Shown: positions 21,075 to 34,800 of the stretch, in pieces
How positions within the stretch are numbered: position 1 is the stretch's first letter
How the letters are laid out: each line of letters begins with the position of its first letter
Origin: Calliopsis andreniformis
Lineage: Eukaryota > Arthropoda > Insecta > Hymenoptera > Andrenidae
Assembly: GCF_051401765.1 (NCBI RefSeq)
Contig: NW_027480429.1
Span: 15,070,157-15,134,156, forward strand
Direction: 5' to 3'
DNA length: 64,000 nt
Program-made: the position numbers and the translations under genes
The notes under the pieces: model-generated
The model's input: the letters and a program-made list of their open reading frames with translations, nothing else
The model's database searches: none
Told to the model about the DNA's origin: nothing

Positions 21075-23397
21075 GCTTCACTCTAGGGCGGTGCTCCACC
21101 ATATCGAATAGCTACGGCCTTAGAAGCCTACGCATGAAGCATAAAATACAATAAAAATACAACGGTCTTTTCATCGTATAACAGGAATAATTGCAGCAAG
21201 CGTGAAAGTAATGATCATTTCGGCGTTTCGGGCATCCTAGACTTAACTCTGAGGCATTGCTCCACCAGATCGAATAGTTAGGGCCTAAGAAGTCAACGCC
21301 AGAAGCATAAAATACAATATAAATACAACAGTTTTTCCATTGTATAAAACGAATAATTGCTACCAGTGTAAAAGTTATGGTTATTTCTACATTCCGAGCA
21401 ACCTAGGCTTCACTCTAGGGCGTTGCTCCACCAGATCGAATAGTTAGGTCCTTAGAAGTCAACGCCAGAAGCATAAAATACGATATAAATACAACAGCTT
21501 TTGCATCGTATAAAAGGAATAATTGCAAACAGTGTGAAAGTAATTGTCATTTCTACGTTCCGGGCAACCTAGGCTACACTCTAGGGCGTTGCTCCACCAG
21601 ATCAAACAGTTAGGGCCTTAGAAGTCAACGCCCGAATCATAAAATACAAAATAAATAGAACAGTTTTTCCATTGTATAAAACGAATAATTGCTACCAGTG
21701 TAAGAGTTATGGTCATGTCTACGTTCCTGGCAACCTAGGCTTCACCCTAGGGCATTGTTCCATCAGATCGAATAGTTAGGCCCTAAGAAGTGAACGCCAG
21801 AAGCATAAAATAAAATATAGATACAACAGTTTTTCCATCGCAGAAAACGAATAATTGCAACCTGTGTGAAGGTTATGGTCATATCTACGTTCCGGGCAAC
21901 TTAGGCTTCACTGTAGGGCGTTGCTCCACCAGATCGAAGTGTTAGGGCCTAAGAAGTCGACGCCCGAAGCATAAAATACGATATAAATACAAGAGCTTTT
22001 CCATCGTATTAAATGAATAATTGCAAACTGTGTGAAAGTAATGGTCATTTCGACGTTCCGGGCAACCTAGGCTTCACCCTAGGGCGTTGTTCCTCCAGAT
22101 CGAATTGTTAGGGCCTAAGAAGTGAACGCCAGAAGCATAAAATACAATATAAATACAACAGTTTTTCCGTCGTATAACAGGATTAATTGCAACCAGTTTG
22201 AAAGTGATGGTCATTTCTACGTTCCGGGCAACCTAGGCTTCACTCTAGGGCGTTGCTCCACTAGATCGAATAGCTAGGGCCTTAGAAGTCAACGCCAGAA
22301 GCATAAAATACAATATAAATACAACAGTTTTTCCATTGTATTAAACGAATAATTGCTACCAGTGTAAAAGTTATGGTCATTTCTACGTTCCGGGCAACCT
22401 AGGCTTCACCCTAGGGCGTTGCTCCACCAGATTAAACAGTTAGGGCCTTAGAAGTCAACGCCCGAAGCATAAAATGCAAAATAAATAGAACAGTTTTTCC
22501 ATTGTATAAAACGAATAATTGCTACCAGTGTAAAAGTTATGGTCATTTCTACGTTCCGGGCAACCTAGGCTTCACCCTAGGGCGTTGTACCTCCAGATCG
22601 AATTCTTAGGGCCTAAGAAGTGAACGCCAGAAGCATAAAATACAATATAAATACAACAGTTTTTCCGTCGTATAAAACGATTAATTGCAACCAGTGTGAA
22701 AGCTATGGTCATTTCTACGTTCCGAGCAACCTAGGCTTCACTCTAGGGCGTTGCTCCAACAGATTGAATAGTCAGGGCCTTCGAAGTCAACGCCCGAAGC
22801 ATAAAATGCAATAAAAATACAACAGTTTTTCCATCGTATAACAGGATTAATTGCAACCAGTTTGAAAGTGATGGTCATTTCTACGTTCCGGGCAACCTAG
22901 GCTTCACTCTAGGGCGTTGCTCCACTAGATCGAATAGCTAGGGCCTTAGAAGTCAACGCCAGAGTCATAAAATACAATATAAATACAACAGCTTTTCCAT
23001 CGTAAAAAACGAATAATTGCAACCAGTGAGAAAGTTATGGTTATTTCTACATTTCGAGCATCCTAGGCTTCACTCTAGGGCGTTGCTCCACCAGATCTAA
23101 TAGTTAGGCCTTAGAAGTCACCGCCAGAAGCATAAAATACGATATAAATACAACAGCTTTTGCATCGTATAAAAGGAATAATTGCAAACAGTGTGAAAGT
23201 AGTTGTCATTTCTACGTTCCGGGCAACCTAGGCTTCACTCTAGGGCGTTGCTCCACCAGGTCAAACAGCTAGGTCCTTAGAAGTCAACGCCCGAAGCATA
23301 AAATACAAAATAAATAGAACAGTTTTCCCATTGTATAAAACGAATAATTGCTACCAGTGTAAGAGTTATGGTCATGTCTACGTTCCTGGCAACCTAG
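21075..23397 (+). repeat. HOR copy 9, 14 monomers, second sub-type
   Basis: m1-m14, 2323 bp. m1 carries ATTGCAGCAAGCG, also seen at the start of copy 7. From m4 on it has the second-sub-type set (CCCGAATCAT, AAATAAAATATAGAT, ACAAGAGC, GTTGTACCTCC), plus GAATTCTTAGG in m10, GTAGTTGTCAT in m13 and CCAGGTCAAACAGC in m14. m14 is a hybrid (described separately). Confidence 0.93.
23232..23397 (+). repeat. Hybrid monomer m14/m4 between HOR copies 9 and 10
   Basis: Starts as the variant m14 (CCAGGTCAAACAGCTAGG, TTTTCCCATTG) and ends as m4 (TGTAAGAGTTATGGTCATG, TACGTTCCTGGC). It is followed directly by m5, so m1-m3 are skipped. The switch is in the shared TATAAAACGAATAATTGCT region. Confidence 0.86.
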
Positions 23398-25056
23398 GCT
23401 TCACCCTAGGGCATTGTTCCATCAGATCGAATAGTTAGGCCCTAAGAAGTGAACGCCAGAAGCATAAAATAAAATATAGATACAACAGTTTTTCCATCGC
23501 AGAAAACGAATAATTGCAACCTGTGTGAAGGTTATGGTCATATCTACGTTCCGGGCAACTTAGGCTTCACTGTAGGGCGTTGCTCCACCAGATCGAAGTG
23601 TTAGGGCCTAAGAAGTCGACGCCCGAAGCATAAAATACGATATAAATACAAGAGCTTTTCCATCGTATTAAATGAATAATTGCAAACTGTGTGAAAGTAA
23701 TGGTCATTTCGACGTTCCGGGCAACCTAGGCTTCACCCTAGGGCGTTGTTCCTCCAGATCGAATTGTTAGGGCCTAAGAAGTGAACGCCAGAAGCATAAA
23801 ATACAATATAAATACAACAGTTTTTCCGTCGTATAACAGGATTAATTGCAACCAGTTTGAAAGTGATGGTCATTTCTACGTTCCGGGCAACCTAGGCTTC
23901 ACTCTAGGGCGTTGCTCCACTAGATCGAATAGCTAGGGCCTTAGAAGTCAACGCCAGAAGCATAAAATACAATATAAATACAACAGTTTTTCCATTGTAT
24001 TAAACGAATAATTGCTACCAGTGTAAAAGTTATGGTCATTTCTACGTTCCGGGCAACCTAGGCTTCACCCTAGGGCGTTGCTCCACCAGATTAAACAGTT
24101 AGGGCCTTAGAAGTCAACGCCCGAAGCATAAAATGCAAAATAAATAGAACAGTTTTTCCATTGTATAAAACGAATAATTGCTACCAGTGTAAAAGTTATG
24201 GTCATTTCTACGTTCCGGGCAACCTAGGCTTCACCCTAGGGCGTTGTACCTCCAGATCGAATTCTTAGGGCCTAAGAAGTGAACGCCAGAAGCATAAAAT
24301 ACAATATAAATACAACAGTTTTTCCGTCGTATAAAACGATTAATTGCAACCAGTGTGAAAGCTATGGTCATTTCTACGTTCCGAGCAACCTAGGCTTCAC
24401 TCTAGGGCGTTACTCCAACAGATTGAATAGTCAGGGCCTTCGAAGTCAACGCCCGAAGCATAAAATGCAATAAAAATACAACAGTTTTTCCACCGTATAA
24501 CAGGATTAATTGCAACCAGTTTGAAAGTGATGGTCATTTCTACGTTCCGGGCAACCTAGGCTTCACTCTAGGGCGTTGCTCCACTAGATCGAATAGCTAG
24601 GGCCTTAGAAGTCAACGCCAGAGTCATAAAATACAATATAAATACAACAGCTTTTCCATCGTAAAAAACGAATAATTGCAACCAGTGAGAAAGTTATGGT
24701 TATTTCTACATTTCGAGCATCCTAGGCTTCACTCTAGGGCGTTGCTCCACCAGATCTAATAGTTAGGCCTTAGAAGTCACCGCCAGAAGCATAAAATACG
24801 ATATAAATACAACAGCTTTTGCATCGTATAAAAGGAATAATTGCAAACAGTGTGAAAGTAGTTGTCATTTCTACGTTCCGGGCAACCTAGGCTTCACTCT
24901 AGGGCGTTGCTCCACCAGGTCAAACAGCTAGGTCCTTAGAAGTCAACGCCCGAAGCATAAAATACAAAATAAATAGAACAGTTTTCCCATTGTATAAAAC
25001 GAATAATTGCTACCAGTGTAAAAGTTATGGTCATTTCTACGTTCCGGGCAACCTAG
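23398..25056 (+). repeat. HOR copy 10, m5-m14 only (1659-bp tandem duplicate)
   Basis: Ten monomers, the m13 type being 165 bp. It repeats 21739-23397 at an offset of 1659 bp, keeping rare variants (AAATATAGATAC, GAATTCTTAGG, GTAGTTGTCAT, CCAGGTCAAAC). Few differences are visible, for example CGTTACTCC for CGTTGCTCC in m11 and CCACCGTAT for CCATCGTAT. The duplication looks recent. Confidence 0.92.
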
Positions 25057-28000
25057 GCTTCACTCTAGGGCGTTGCTCCATCAGATCGAATTGTTAGGGC
25101 CAAAGAAGTCAACGCCCGAAGCATAAAATACAAAATAAATAGAACAGTTTTTCCATTGTATAAAACGAATAATGCTACCAGTGTAAAAGTTATGGTCATT
25201 TCTACGTTCCGGGCAACCTAGGCTACATCCTAGGGCATTGTTCCATCAGATCGAACAGATGGGCCCTAAGAAGTGAACGCCAGAAGCATAAAATACAATA
25301 TAAATACAACAGTTTTTCCATCGTAGAAAACGAATAATTGCAACCAGTGTGAAAGTTATGGTCATTTGTATATTCCGAGCAACCTAGGCTTCACTCTAGG
25401 GCGGTGCTCCACCATATCGAATAGCTACGGCCTTAGAAGCCTACGCCTGAAGCATAAAATGCAATAAAAATACAACGGTCTTTTCATCGTATAACAGGAA
25501 TAATTGCAACAAGCGTGAAGGTAATTATCATTTCGGCATTTCGGGCATCCTAGACTTAACTCTGAGGCAGTGCTCCACCAGATCGAATAGTTAGGGCCTA
25601 AGAAGTCAACGCCAGAAGCATAAAATACAATATAAATACAACAGTTTTTCCATTGTATAAAACGAATAATTGCTACCAGTGTAAAAGTTATGGTCATTTC
25701 TACGTTCCGGGCAACCTAGGCTTCACCCTAGGGCATTGTTCCATCAGATCGAATAGTTAGGCCCTAAGAAGTGAACGCCAGAAGCATAAAATACAATATA
25801 AATACAACAGTTTTTCCATCGCAGAAAACGAATAACTGCAACCTGTGTGAAGGTTATGGTCATATCTACGTTCCGGGCAACTTAGGCTTCACTGTAGGGC
25901 GTTGCTCCACCAGATCGAAGTGTTAGGGCCTAACAAGTCGACGCCCGAAGCATAAAATACGATATAAATACAACAGCTTTTCCATCGTATTAAATGAATA
26001 ATTGCAAACTGTGTGAAAGTAATGGTCATTTCGACGTTCCGGGCAAACTAGGCTTCACCCTCGGGCGTTGCTCCACCAGACTAAACAGTTAGGGCCTTAG
26101 ATGTCAACGCCCGAAGCATAAAATGCAAAATAAATAGAACAGTCTTTCCATTGTATAAAACGAATAATTGCTACCAGTGTAAAAGTTATGGTCATTTCTA
26201 CGTTCCGGGCATCCTAGGCTTCACCCTAGGGCGTTGTTCCACCAGATCGAATAGTTAGATCCTAAGAAGTGAACGCCAGAAGCATAAAATACAATATAAA
26301 TACAACAGTTTTTCCATCGTATAAAACGATTAATTGCAACCAGTGTGAAAGCTATGGTCATTTCTACATTCCGAGCAAACTAGGCTTCACTCTAGGGCGT
26401 TGCTCCAACAGATTGAATAGTCAGGGCTTTAGAAGTCAACGCCCGAAGCATAAAATGCAATAAAAATACAACAGTTTTTCCATCGTATAACAGGATTAAT
26501 TGCAAACAGTTTGAAAGTGATGGTCATTTCTACGTTCCGGGCAACCTAGGCTTCACTATAGGGCGTTGCTCCACTAGATCGAATAGCTAGGGCCTTAGAA
26601 GTAAACGCCAGAGTCATAAAATACAATATAAATACAACAGCTTTTCCATCGTAAAAAACGAATAATTGCAACCAGTGTGAAAGTTATGGTTATTTCTACA
26701 TCGCGAGCAACCTAGGCTTCACTCTAGGGCGTTGCTCCACCAGATCGAATAGTTACGTCCTTAGAAGTCACCGCCAGAAGAATAAAATACAAAATAAATA
26801 CAACAGCCTTTACACCGTATAAAACGAGTAATTGCAACCTGTGTGAAGGTTATGGTCATATCTACGTTCCGGGCAACCTAGGCTTCACTGTAGGGTGTTG
26901 CTCCACCAGATCGAAGTGTTAGGGCCTAAGAAGTCAACGCCCGAAGCATAAAATACAATAGAAATACAACAGTTTTTCCATCGTATAAAACGAATAATTG
27001 CAACCATTATGAAACTTATGGTCATTTCTACGTTCCGGGCAACCTAGGCTTCACCCTAGGGCGTTGTTCCACCAGATCGAATAGTTAGGGCCTAAGAAGT
27101 GAACGCCAGAAGCATAAAATACGATATAAATACAACAGCTTTTCCATCGTATAAAAGGAATAATTGCAAACAGTGTGAAAATAATGGTCATTTCTACGTT
27201 CCGGGCAAACTAGGCTTCACCCTAGGGCGTTGCTCCACCAGATTAAACAGTTAGGGCCTTAGAAGTCAACGCCCGAAGCATAAAATGCAAAATAAATAGA
27301 ACAGTTTTTCCATTGTATAAAACGGATAATTGCTACCAGTGTAAAAGTTATGGTCATTTCTACGTTCCGGGCAACCTAGGCTTCACCCTAGGGCGTTGTT
27401 CCACCAGATCGAATAGTTAGGGCCTAAGAAGTGAACGCCAGAAGCATAAAATACAATAGAAATACAACAGTTTTTCCATCGTATAAAACGAATAATTGCA
27501 ACCATTATGAAACTTATGGTCATTTCCACGTTCCGGGCAACCTAGGCTTCACCCTAGGGCGTTGTTCCACCAGATCGAATAGTTAGGGCCTAAGAAGTGA
27601 ACGCCAGAAACATAAAATACAACATAAATACAACAGATTTTCCATCATATAAAACGAATAATTGCAACCAGTATGAAAGTTATGGTCATTTCTACTTTCC
27701 GGGCAACCTAGGATACACCCTAGGGCGTTGCTCCAACAGATTGAATAGTTAGCGCCTTAGAAGTCAACGCCCGAAGCATAAAATGCAAAATAAATAGAAC
27801 AGTTTTTCCATCGTAAAGAACGAATGATTGCAACCAGTGTGAAAGTTATGGTTATTTCTACATTCCGAGCAACCTAGGCTTCACTCTAGGGCGTTGCTCC
27901 ACCAGATCGAATGGTTAGGTCCTTAGAAGTCAACGCCAGAAGCATAAAATACGATATAAATACAACAGATTTTGCATCGTATAGAAGGAATAATTGCAAA

Positions 28001-28707
28001 CAGTGTGAAAGTAATTGTCATTTCTACGTTCCGGGCAACCTAGGCTTCACCCTAGGGCGTTGTTCCACCAGATCGAATAGTTAGGGCCTAAGAAGTGAAC
28101 GCCAGAAGCATAAAATACAATATAAATACAACAGTTTTTCCATCGTATAAAACGAATAATTGCAACCAGTGTGAAAGCTATGGTCATTTCTACGTTCCGA
28201 GCAACCTGGGCTTCACTCTAGGGCGTTGCTCCACCAGATCGAATTGTTAGGGCCTAAGAAGTGAACGCCAGAAGCATAAAATACAATATAAATACAACAG
28301 TTTTTCCGTCGTATAAAACGCTTAATTGCAACCAGTGTGAAAGCTATGGTCATTTCTACATTCCGAGCAACCTAGGCTTCACTCTAGGGCGTTGCTCCAA
28401 CAGATTGAATAGTCAGGGCCTTCGAAGTCAACGCCCGAAGCATAAAATGCAATAAAAATACAACAGTTTTTCCATCGTATAACAGGATTAATTGCAACCA
28501 GTTTGAAAGTGATGGTCATTTCTACGTTCCGGGCAACCTAGGCTTCACTCTAGGGCGTTGCTCCACCAGATCAAACAGTTAGGGCCTTAGAAGTCAACGC
28601 CCGAAGCATAAAATACAAAATAAATAGAACAGTTTTTCAATTGTATAAAACGAATAATTGCTACCAGTGTAAAAGTTATGGTCATTTCTACGCTCCGGGT
28701 AACCTAG
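25057..28707 (+). repeat. Block of 22 monomers in mosaic order
   Basis: Begins with the same seven monomer types as 9293-10453 (165-bp AATAATGCTACC type at 25057, GCTACATCC type at 25222, m1-like 25388, m2-like 25554, m5-like 25720, m6-like 25886, then 26052). It then diverges at a hybrid (26218-26383). Later monomers include GATACACCC (27712), CATTATGAAAC types and an m11-like one at 28376. It ends with an m14-like monomer at 28542. The span is 3651 bp, with only one net base lost. Confidence 0.88.
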
Positions 28708-31700
28708 GCTTCACTCTAGGGCGGTGCTCCACCATATCGAATAGCTACGGCCTTAGAAGCCTACGCCTGAAGCATAAAATACAATAAAAATACAACGGTC
28801 TTTTCATCGTATAACAGGAATAATTGCAACAAGCGTGATAGTAATGATCATTTCGGCGTTTCGGGCATCCTAGACTTAACTCTGAGGCATTGCTCCACCA
28901 GATCGAATAGTTAGGGCCTAATAAGTCAACGCCAGAAGCATAAAATACAATATAAATACAACAGTTTTTCCATTGTATGAAACGAATAATTGCTACCAGT
29001 GTAAAAGTTATGGTCATTTCTACGTTCCGGGCAACCTAGGCTTCACCCTAGGGCGTTGCTCCACCAGATTAAACAGTTAGGGCCTTAGAAGTCAACGCCC
29101 GAAGCATAAAATGCAAAATAAATAGAACAGTTTTTCCATTGTATAAAACGAATAATTGCTACCAGTGTAAAAGTTATGGTCATTTCTACGTTCCGGGCAA
29201 CCTAGGCTTCACCCTAGGGCGTTGTTCCACCAGATCGAATTGTTAGGGCCTAAGAAGTGAACGCCAGAAGCATAAAATACAATATAAATACAACAGTCTT
29301 TCCGTCGCATAAAACGATTAATTGCAACCAGTGTGAAAGTTATGGTCATTTCTACATTCCGAGCAACCTAGGCTTCACTCTGGGGCGTTGCTCCAACAGA
29401 TTGAATAGTCAGGGCCTTCGAAGTCAACGCCCGAAGCATAAAATGCAATAAAAATACAACAGTTTTTCCGTCGTATAAAACGATTAATTGCAACCAGTGT
29501 GAAAGCTATGGTCATTTCTACATTCCGAGCAACCTAGGCTTCACTCTAGGGCGTTGCTCCACCAGATCTAATAGTTAGGCCTTAGAAGTCACCGCCAGAA
29601 GCATAAAATACGATATAAATACAACAGCTTTTGCATCGTATAAAAGGAATAATTGCAAACAGTGTGAAAGTAATTGTCATTTCTACGTTCCGGGCAACCT
29701 AGGCTTCACTCTAGGGCGTTGCTCCACCAGATCAAACAGTTAGGGCCTTAGAAGTCAACGCCCGAAGCAGAAAATACAAAATAAATAGAACACTTTTTCA
29801 ATTGTATAAAACGAATAATTGCTACCAGTGTAAAAGTTATGGTCATTTCTACGCTCCGGGTAACCTAGGCTTCACTCTAGGGCGGTGCTCCACCATATTG
29901 AACAGCTACGGCCTTAGAAGCCTACGCCTGAAGCGTAAAATACAATAAAAATACAACGGTCTTTTCATCGTATAACAGGAATAATTGCAACAAGCGTGAT
30001 AGTAATGATCATTTCGGCGTTTCGGGCATCCTAGACTTAACTCTGAGGCATTGCTCCACCAGATCGAATAGTTAGGGCCTAAGAAGTCAACGCCAGAAGC
30101 ATAAAATACAATATAAATACAACAGTTTTTCCATTGTATAAAACGAATAATTGCTACCAGTGTAAAAGTTATGGTCATTTCTACGTTCCGGGCAACCTAG
30201 GCTTCACCCTAGGGCGTTGCTCCACCAGATTAAACAGTTAGGGCCTTAGAAGTCAACGCCAGAGTCATAAAATACAATATAAATACAACAGCTTTTCCAT
30301 CGTAAAAAACGAATAATTGCAACCAGTGTGAAAGTTATGGTTATTTCTACATTTCGAGCAACCTAGGCTTCACTCTAGGGCGTTGCTCCATCAGATCGAA
30401 TAGTTAGGTCCTTAGAAGTCACCGCCAGAAGCATAAAATACGATATAAATACAACAGCTTTTGCATCGTATAAAAGGAATAATTGCAAACAGTGTGAAAG
30501 TAATTGTCATTTCTACGTTCCGGACAACCTAGGCTTCATTCTTGGGCGTTGCTCCACCAGATTAAACAGTTAGGGCCTTAGAAGTCAACGCCCGAAGCAT
30601 AAAATGCAAAATAAATAGAACAGTTTTTCCATTGTATAAAACGAATAATTGCTACCAGTGTGAAAGTTATGGTTATTTCTACATTGCGGGCAACCTAGGC
30701 TTCACCCTAGGGCGTTGTTCCACCAGATCGAATTGTTAGGGCCTAAGAAGTGAACGCCAGAAGCATAAAATACAATATAAATACAACAGTTTTTCCATCG
30801 TACAAAACGATTAATTGCAACCAGTGTGAAAGCTATGGTCATTTCTACATTCCGAGCAACCTAGGCTTCACTCTAGGGCGTTGCTCCAACAGATTGAATA
30901 GTCAGGGCCTTAGAAGTCAACGCCCGAAGCATAAAATGCAATAAAAATACAACAGTTTTTCCATCGTATAACAGGATTAATTGCAACCAGTTTGAAAGTG
31001 ATGGTCATTTCTACGTTCCGGGCAACCTCGGCTTCACTCTAGGGCGTTGCTCCACTAGATCGAATAGCTAGGGCCTTAGAAGTCTACGCCAGAGTCATAA
31101 AATACAATATAAATACAACAGCTTTTCCATCGTAAAAAAGGAATAATTGCAACCAGTGTGAAAGTTATGGTTATTTCTACATTTCGAGCAACCTAGGCTT
31201 CACTCTAGGGCGTTGCTCCATCAGATCGAATAGTTAGGTCCTTAGAAGTCACCGCCAGAAGCATAAAATACGATATAAATACAACAGCTTTTGCGTCGTA
31301 TAAAAGGAATAATTGCAAACAGTGTGAAAGTAATTGTCATTTCTACGTTCCGGACAACCTAGGCTTCATTCTTGGGCGTTGCTCCACCAGATCAATCAGT
31401 TAGGTCCTTAGAAGTCAACGCCCGAAGAATAAAATACAAAATAAATAGAACAGTTTTCCCATTGTATAAAACGAATAATTGCTACCAGTGTAAAAGTTAT
31501 GGTCATTTCTACGTTCCGGGCAACCTAGGCTTCACTGTAGGGCGTTGCTCCACCAGATCGAATTGTTAGGGCCAAAGAAGTCAACGCCCGAAGCATAAAA
31601 TACAAAGTAAATAGAACAGTTTTTCCATTGTATAAAACGAATAATGCTACCAGTGTAAAAGTTATGGTCATTTCTACGTTCCGGGCAACCTAGGCTTCAT

Positions 31701-31859
31701 CCTAGGGCATTGTTCCATCAGATCGAACAGATAGGCCCTAAGAAGTGAACGCCAGAAGCATAAAATACAATATAAATACAACAGTTTTTCCATCGTAGAA
31801 AACGAATAATTGCAACCAGTGTGAAAGTTATGGTCATTTGTATATTCCGAGCAACCTAG
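28708..31859 (+). repeat. Block of 19 monomers with two m1-led units
   Basis: m1 markers occur at 28708 and 29869, 1161 bp (seven monomers) apart. Both are preceded by the same variant of m14 (TTTTTCAATTG, GCTCCGGGTAACC) and have GCGTGATAGTAATG in m1. The second unit continues for 12 monomers, to the next m1 at 31860. The monomer order includes m11- and m12-like types with AGTCTACGCC and CCGGACAACC variants that recur near 33.7-34.0 kb. Confidence 0.87.
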
Positions 31860-34800
31860 GCTTCACTCTAGGGCGGTGCTCCACCATATCGAATAGCTAC
31901 GGCCCTAGAAGCCCACGCCTGAAGCATAAAATACAATAAAAATACAACGGTCTTTTCATCGTATAACAGGAATAATTGCAACAAGCGTGAAAGTAATGAT
32001 CATTTCAGCGTTTCGGGCATCCTAGACTTAACTCTGAGGCATTGCTCCACCAGATCGAATAGCTACGGCCTAAGAAGTCAACGCCAGAAGCATAAAATAC
32101 AATATAAATACAACAGTTTTTCCATTGTATTAAACGAATAATTGCTACCAGTGTAAAAGTTATGGTCATTTCTACGTTCCGGGCAACCTAGGCTTCACCC
32201 TAGGGCGTTGTTCCACCAGATGGAATAGTTAGGGCCTAAGAAGTGAACGTCAGAAGCATAAAATGCAATATAAATACAACAGTTTTTCCATTGTATAAAA
32301 CGAATAATTGATACCAGTGTAAAAGTTATGGTCATTTCTAAGTTCCGGGCAACCTAGGCTTCACTCTAGGGCGTTGCTCCACCAGATCGAATAGTTAGGG
32401 CCTAAGAAGTGAACGCCAGAAGCATAAAATACAATATAAATACAACAGTTTTTCCATCGTATAAAACGAATAATTGCAACCGGTGTGAAAGCTATGGTCA
32501 TTTCTACGTTCCGAGCAACCTGGGCTTCACTCTAGGGCGTTGCTCCACCAGATCGAATAGTTAGGTCCTTAGAAGTCAACGCTAGAAGCATAAAATACGA
32601 TATAAATACAACAGCTTTTGCATCGTATAAAAGGAATAATTGCAAACAGTGTGAAAGTAATTGTCATTTCTACGTTCCGGGCAACCTAGGCTACACTCTA
32701 GGGCGTTGCTCCACCAGATCAAACAGTTAGGGCCTTAGAAGTCAACGCCCGAAGCATAAAATACAATAGAAATACAACTGTTTTTCCATCGTATAAAACG
32801 AATAATTGCAACCATTATGAAACTTATGGTCATTTCTACGTTCCGGGCAACCTAGGCTTCACCCTAGGGCGTTGTTCCACCAGATCGAATAGTTAGGGCC
32901 TAAGAAGTGAACGCCAGAAGCTTAAAATGCAATAAAAATACAACAGTCTTTCCATCGTATAACAGGATTAATTGCAACCAGTTTGATAGTGAAGGTCATT
33001 TCTACGTTCCGGGCAACCTAGGCTTCACTCTAGGGCGTTGCTCCACTATATCGAATAGCTAGGGCCTTAGAAGTCAACGCCAGAAGCATAAAATACGATA
33101 TAAATACAACAGCTTTTCCATCGTATAAAAGGAATAATTGCAAACAGTGTGAAAGTAATTGTCATTTCTACGTTCCGGGCAACCTAGGCTACACTCTGGG
33201 GCGTTGCTCCACCAGATTAAACAGTTAGGGCCTTAGAAGTCAACGCCCGAAGCATAAAATGCAAAATAAATAGAACAGTTTTTCCATTGTATAAAACGGA
33301 TAATTGCTACCAGTGTAAAAGTTATGGTCATTTCTACGTTCCGGGCAACCTAGGCTTCACCCTAGGGCGTTGTTCCACCAGATCGAATTGTTAGGGCCTA
33401 AGAAGTGAACGCCAGAAGCATAAAATACAATATAAATACAACAGTTTTTCCATCGTACAAAACGATTAATTGCAACCAGTGTGAAAGCTATGGTCATTTC
33501 TACATTCCGAGCAACCTAGGCTTCACTCTAGGGCGTTGCTCCAACAGATTGAATAGTCAGGGCCTTAGAAGTCAACGCCCGAAGCATAAAATGCAATAAA
33601 AATACAACAGTTTTTCCATCGTATAACAGGATTAATTGCAACCAGTTTGAAAGTGATGGTCATTTCTACGTTCCGGGCAACCTCGGCTTCACTCTAGGGC
33701 GTTGCTCCACTAGATCGAATAGCTAGGGCCTTAGAAGTCTACGCCAGAGTCATAAAATACAATATAAATACAACAGCTTTTCCATCGTAAAAAAGGAATA
33801 ATTGCAACCAGTGTGAAAGTTATGGTTATTTCTACATTTCGAGCAACCTAGGCTTCACTCTAGGGCGTTGCTCCATCAGGTCGAATAGTTAGGTCCTTAG
33901 AAGTCACCGCCAGAAGCATAAAATACGATATAAATACAACAGCTTTTGCGTCGTATAAAAGGAATAATTGCAAACAGTGTGAAAGTAATTGTCATTTCTA
34001 CGTTCCGGACAACCTAGGCTTCATTCTTGGGCGTTGCTCCACCAGATCAATCAGTTAGGTCCTTAGAAGTCAACGCCCGAAGAATAAAATACAAAAAGAT
34101 AGAACAGTTTTCCCATTGTATAAAACGAATAATTGCTACCAGTGTAAAAGTTATGGTCATTTCTACGTTCCGGGCAACCTAGGCTTCACTGTAGGGCGTT
34201 GCTCCACCAGATCGAATTGTTAGGGCCAAAGAAGTCAACGCCCGAAGCATAAAATACAAAGTAAATAGAACAGTTTTTCCATTGTATAAAACGAATAATG
34301 CTACCAGTGTAAAAGTTATGGTCATTTCTACGTTCCGGGCAACCTAGGCTTCATCCTAGGGCATTGTTCCATCAGATCGAACAGATAGGCCCTAAGAAGT
34401 GAACGCCAGAAGCATAAAATACAATATAAATACAACAGTTTTTCCATCGTAGAAAACGAATAATTGCAACCAGTGTGAAAGTTATGGTCATTTGTATATT
34501 CCGAGCAACCTAGGCTTCACTCTAGGGCGGTGCTCCACCATATCGAATAGCTACGGCCCTAGAAGCCCACGCCTGAAGCATAAAATACAATAAAAATACA
34601 ACGGTCTTTTCATCGTATAACAGGAATAATTGCAACAAGCGTGAAAGTAATGATCATTTCAGCGTTTCGGGCATCCTAGACTTAACTCTGAGGCATTGCT
34701 CCACCAGATCGAATAGCTAGGGCCTAAGAAGTCAACGCCAGAAGCATAAAATACAATATAAATACAACAGTTTTTCCATTGTATGAAACGAATAATTGCT

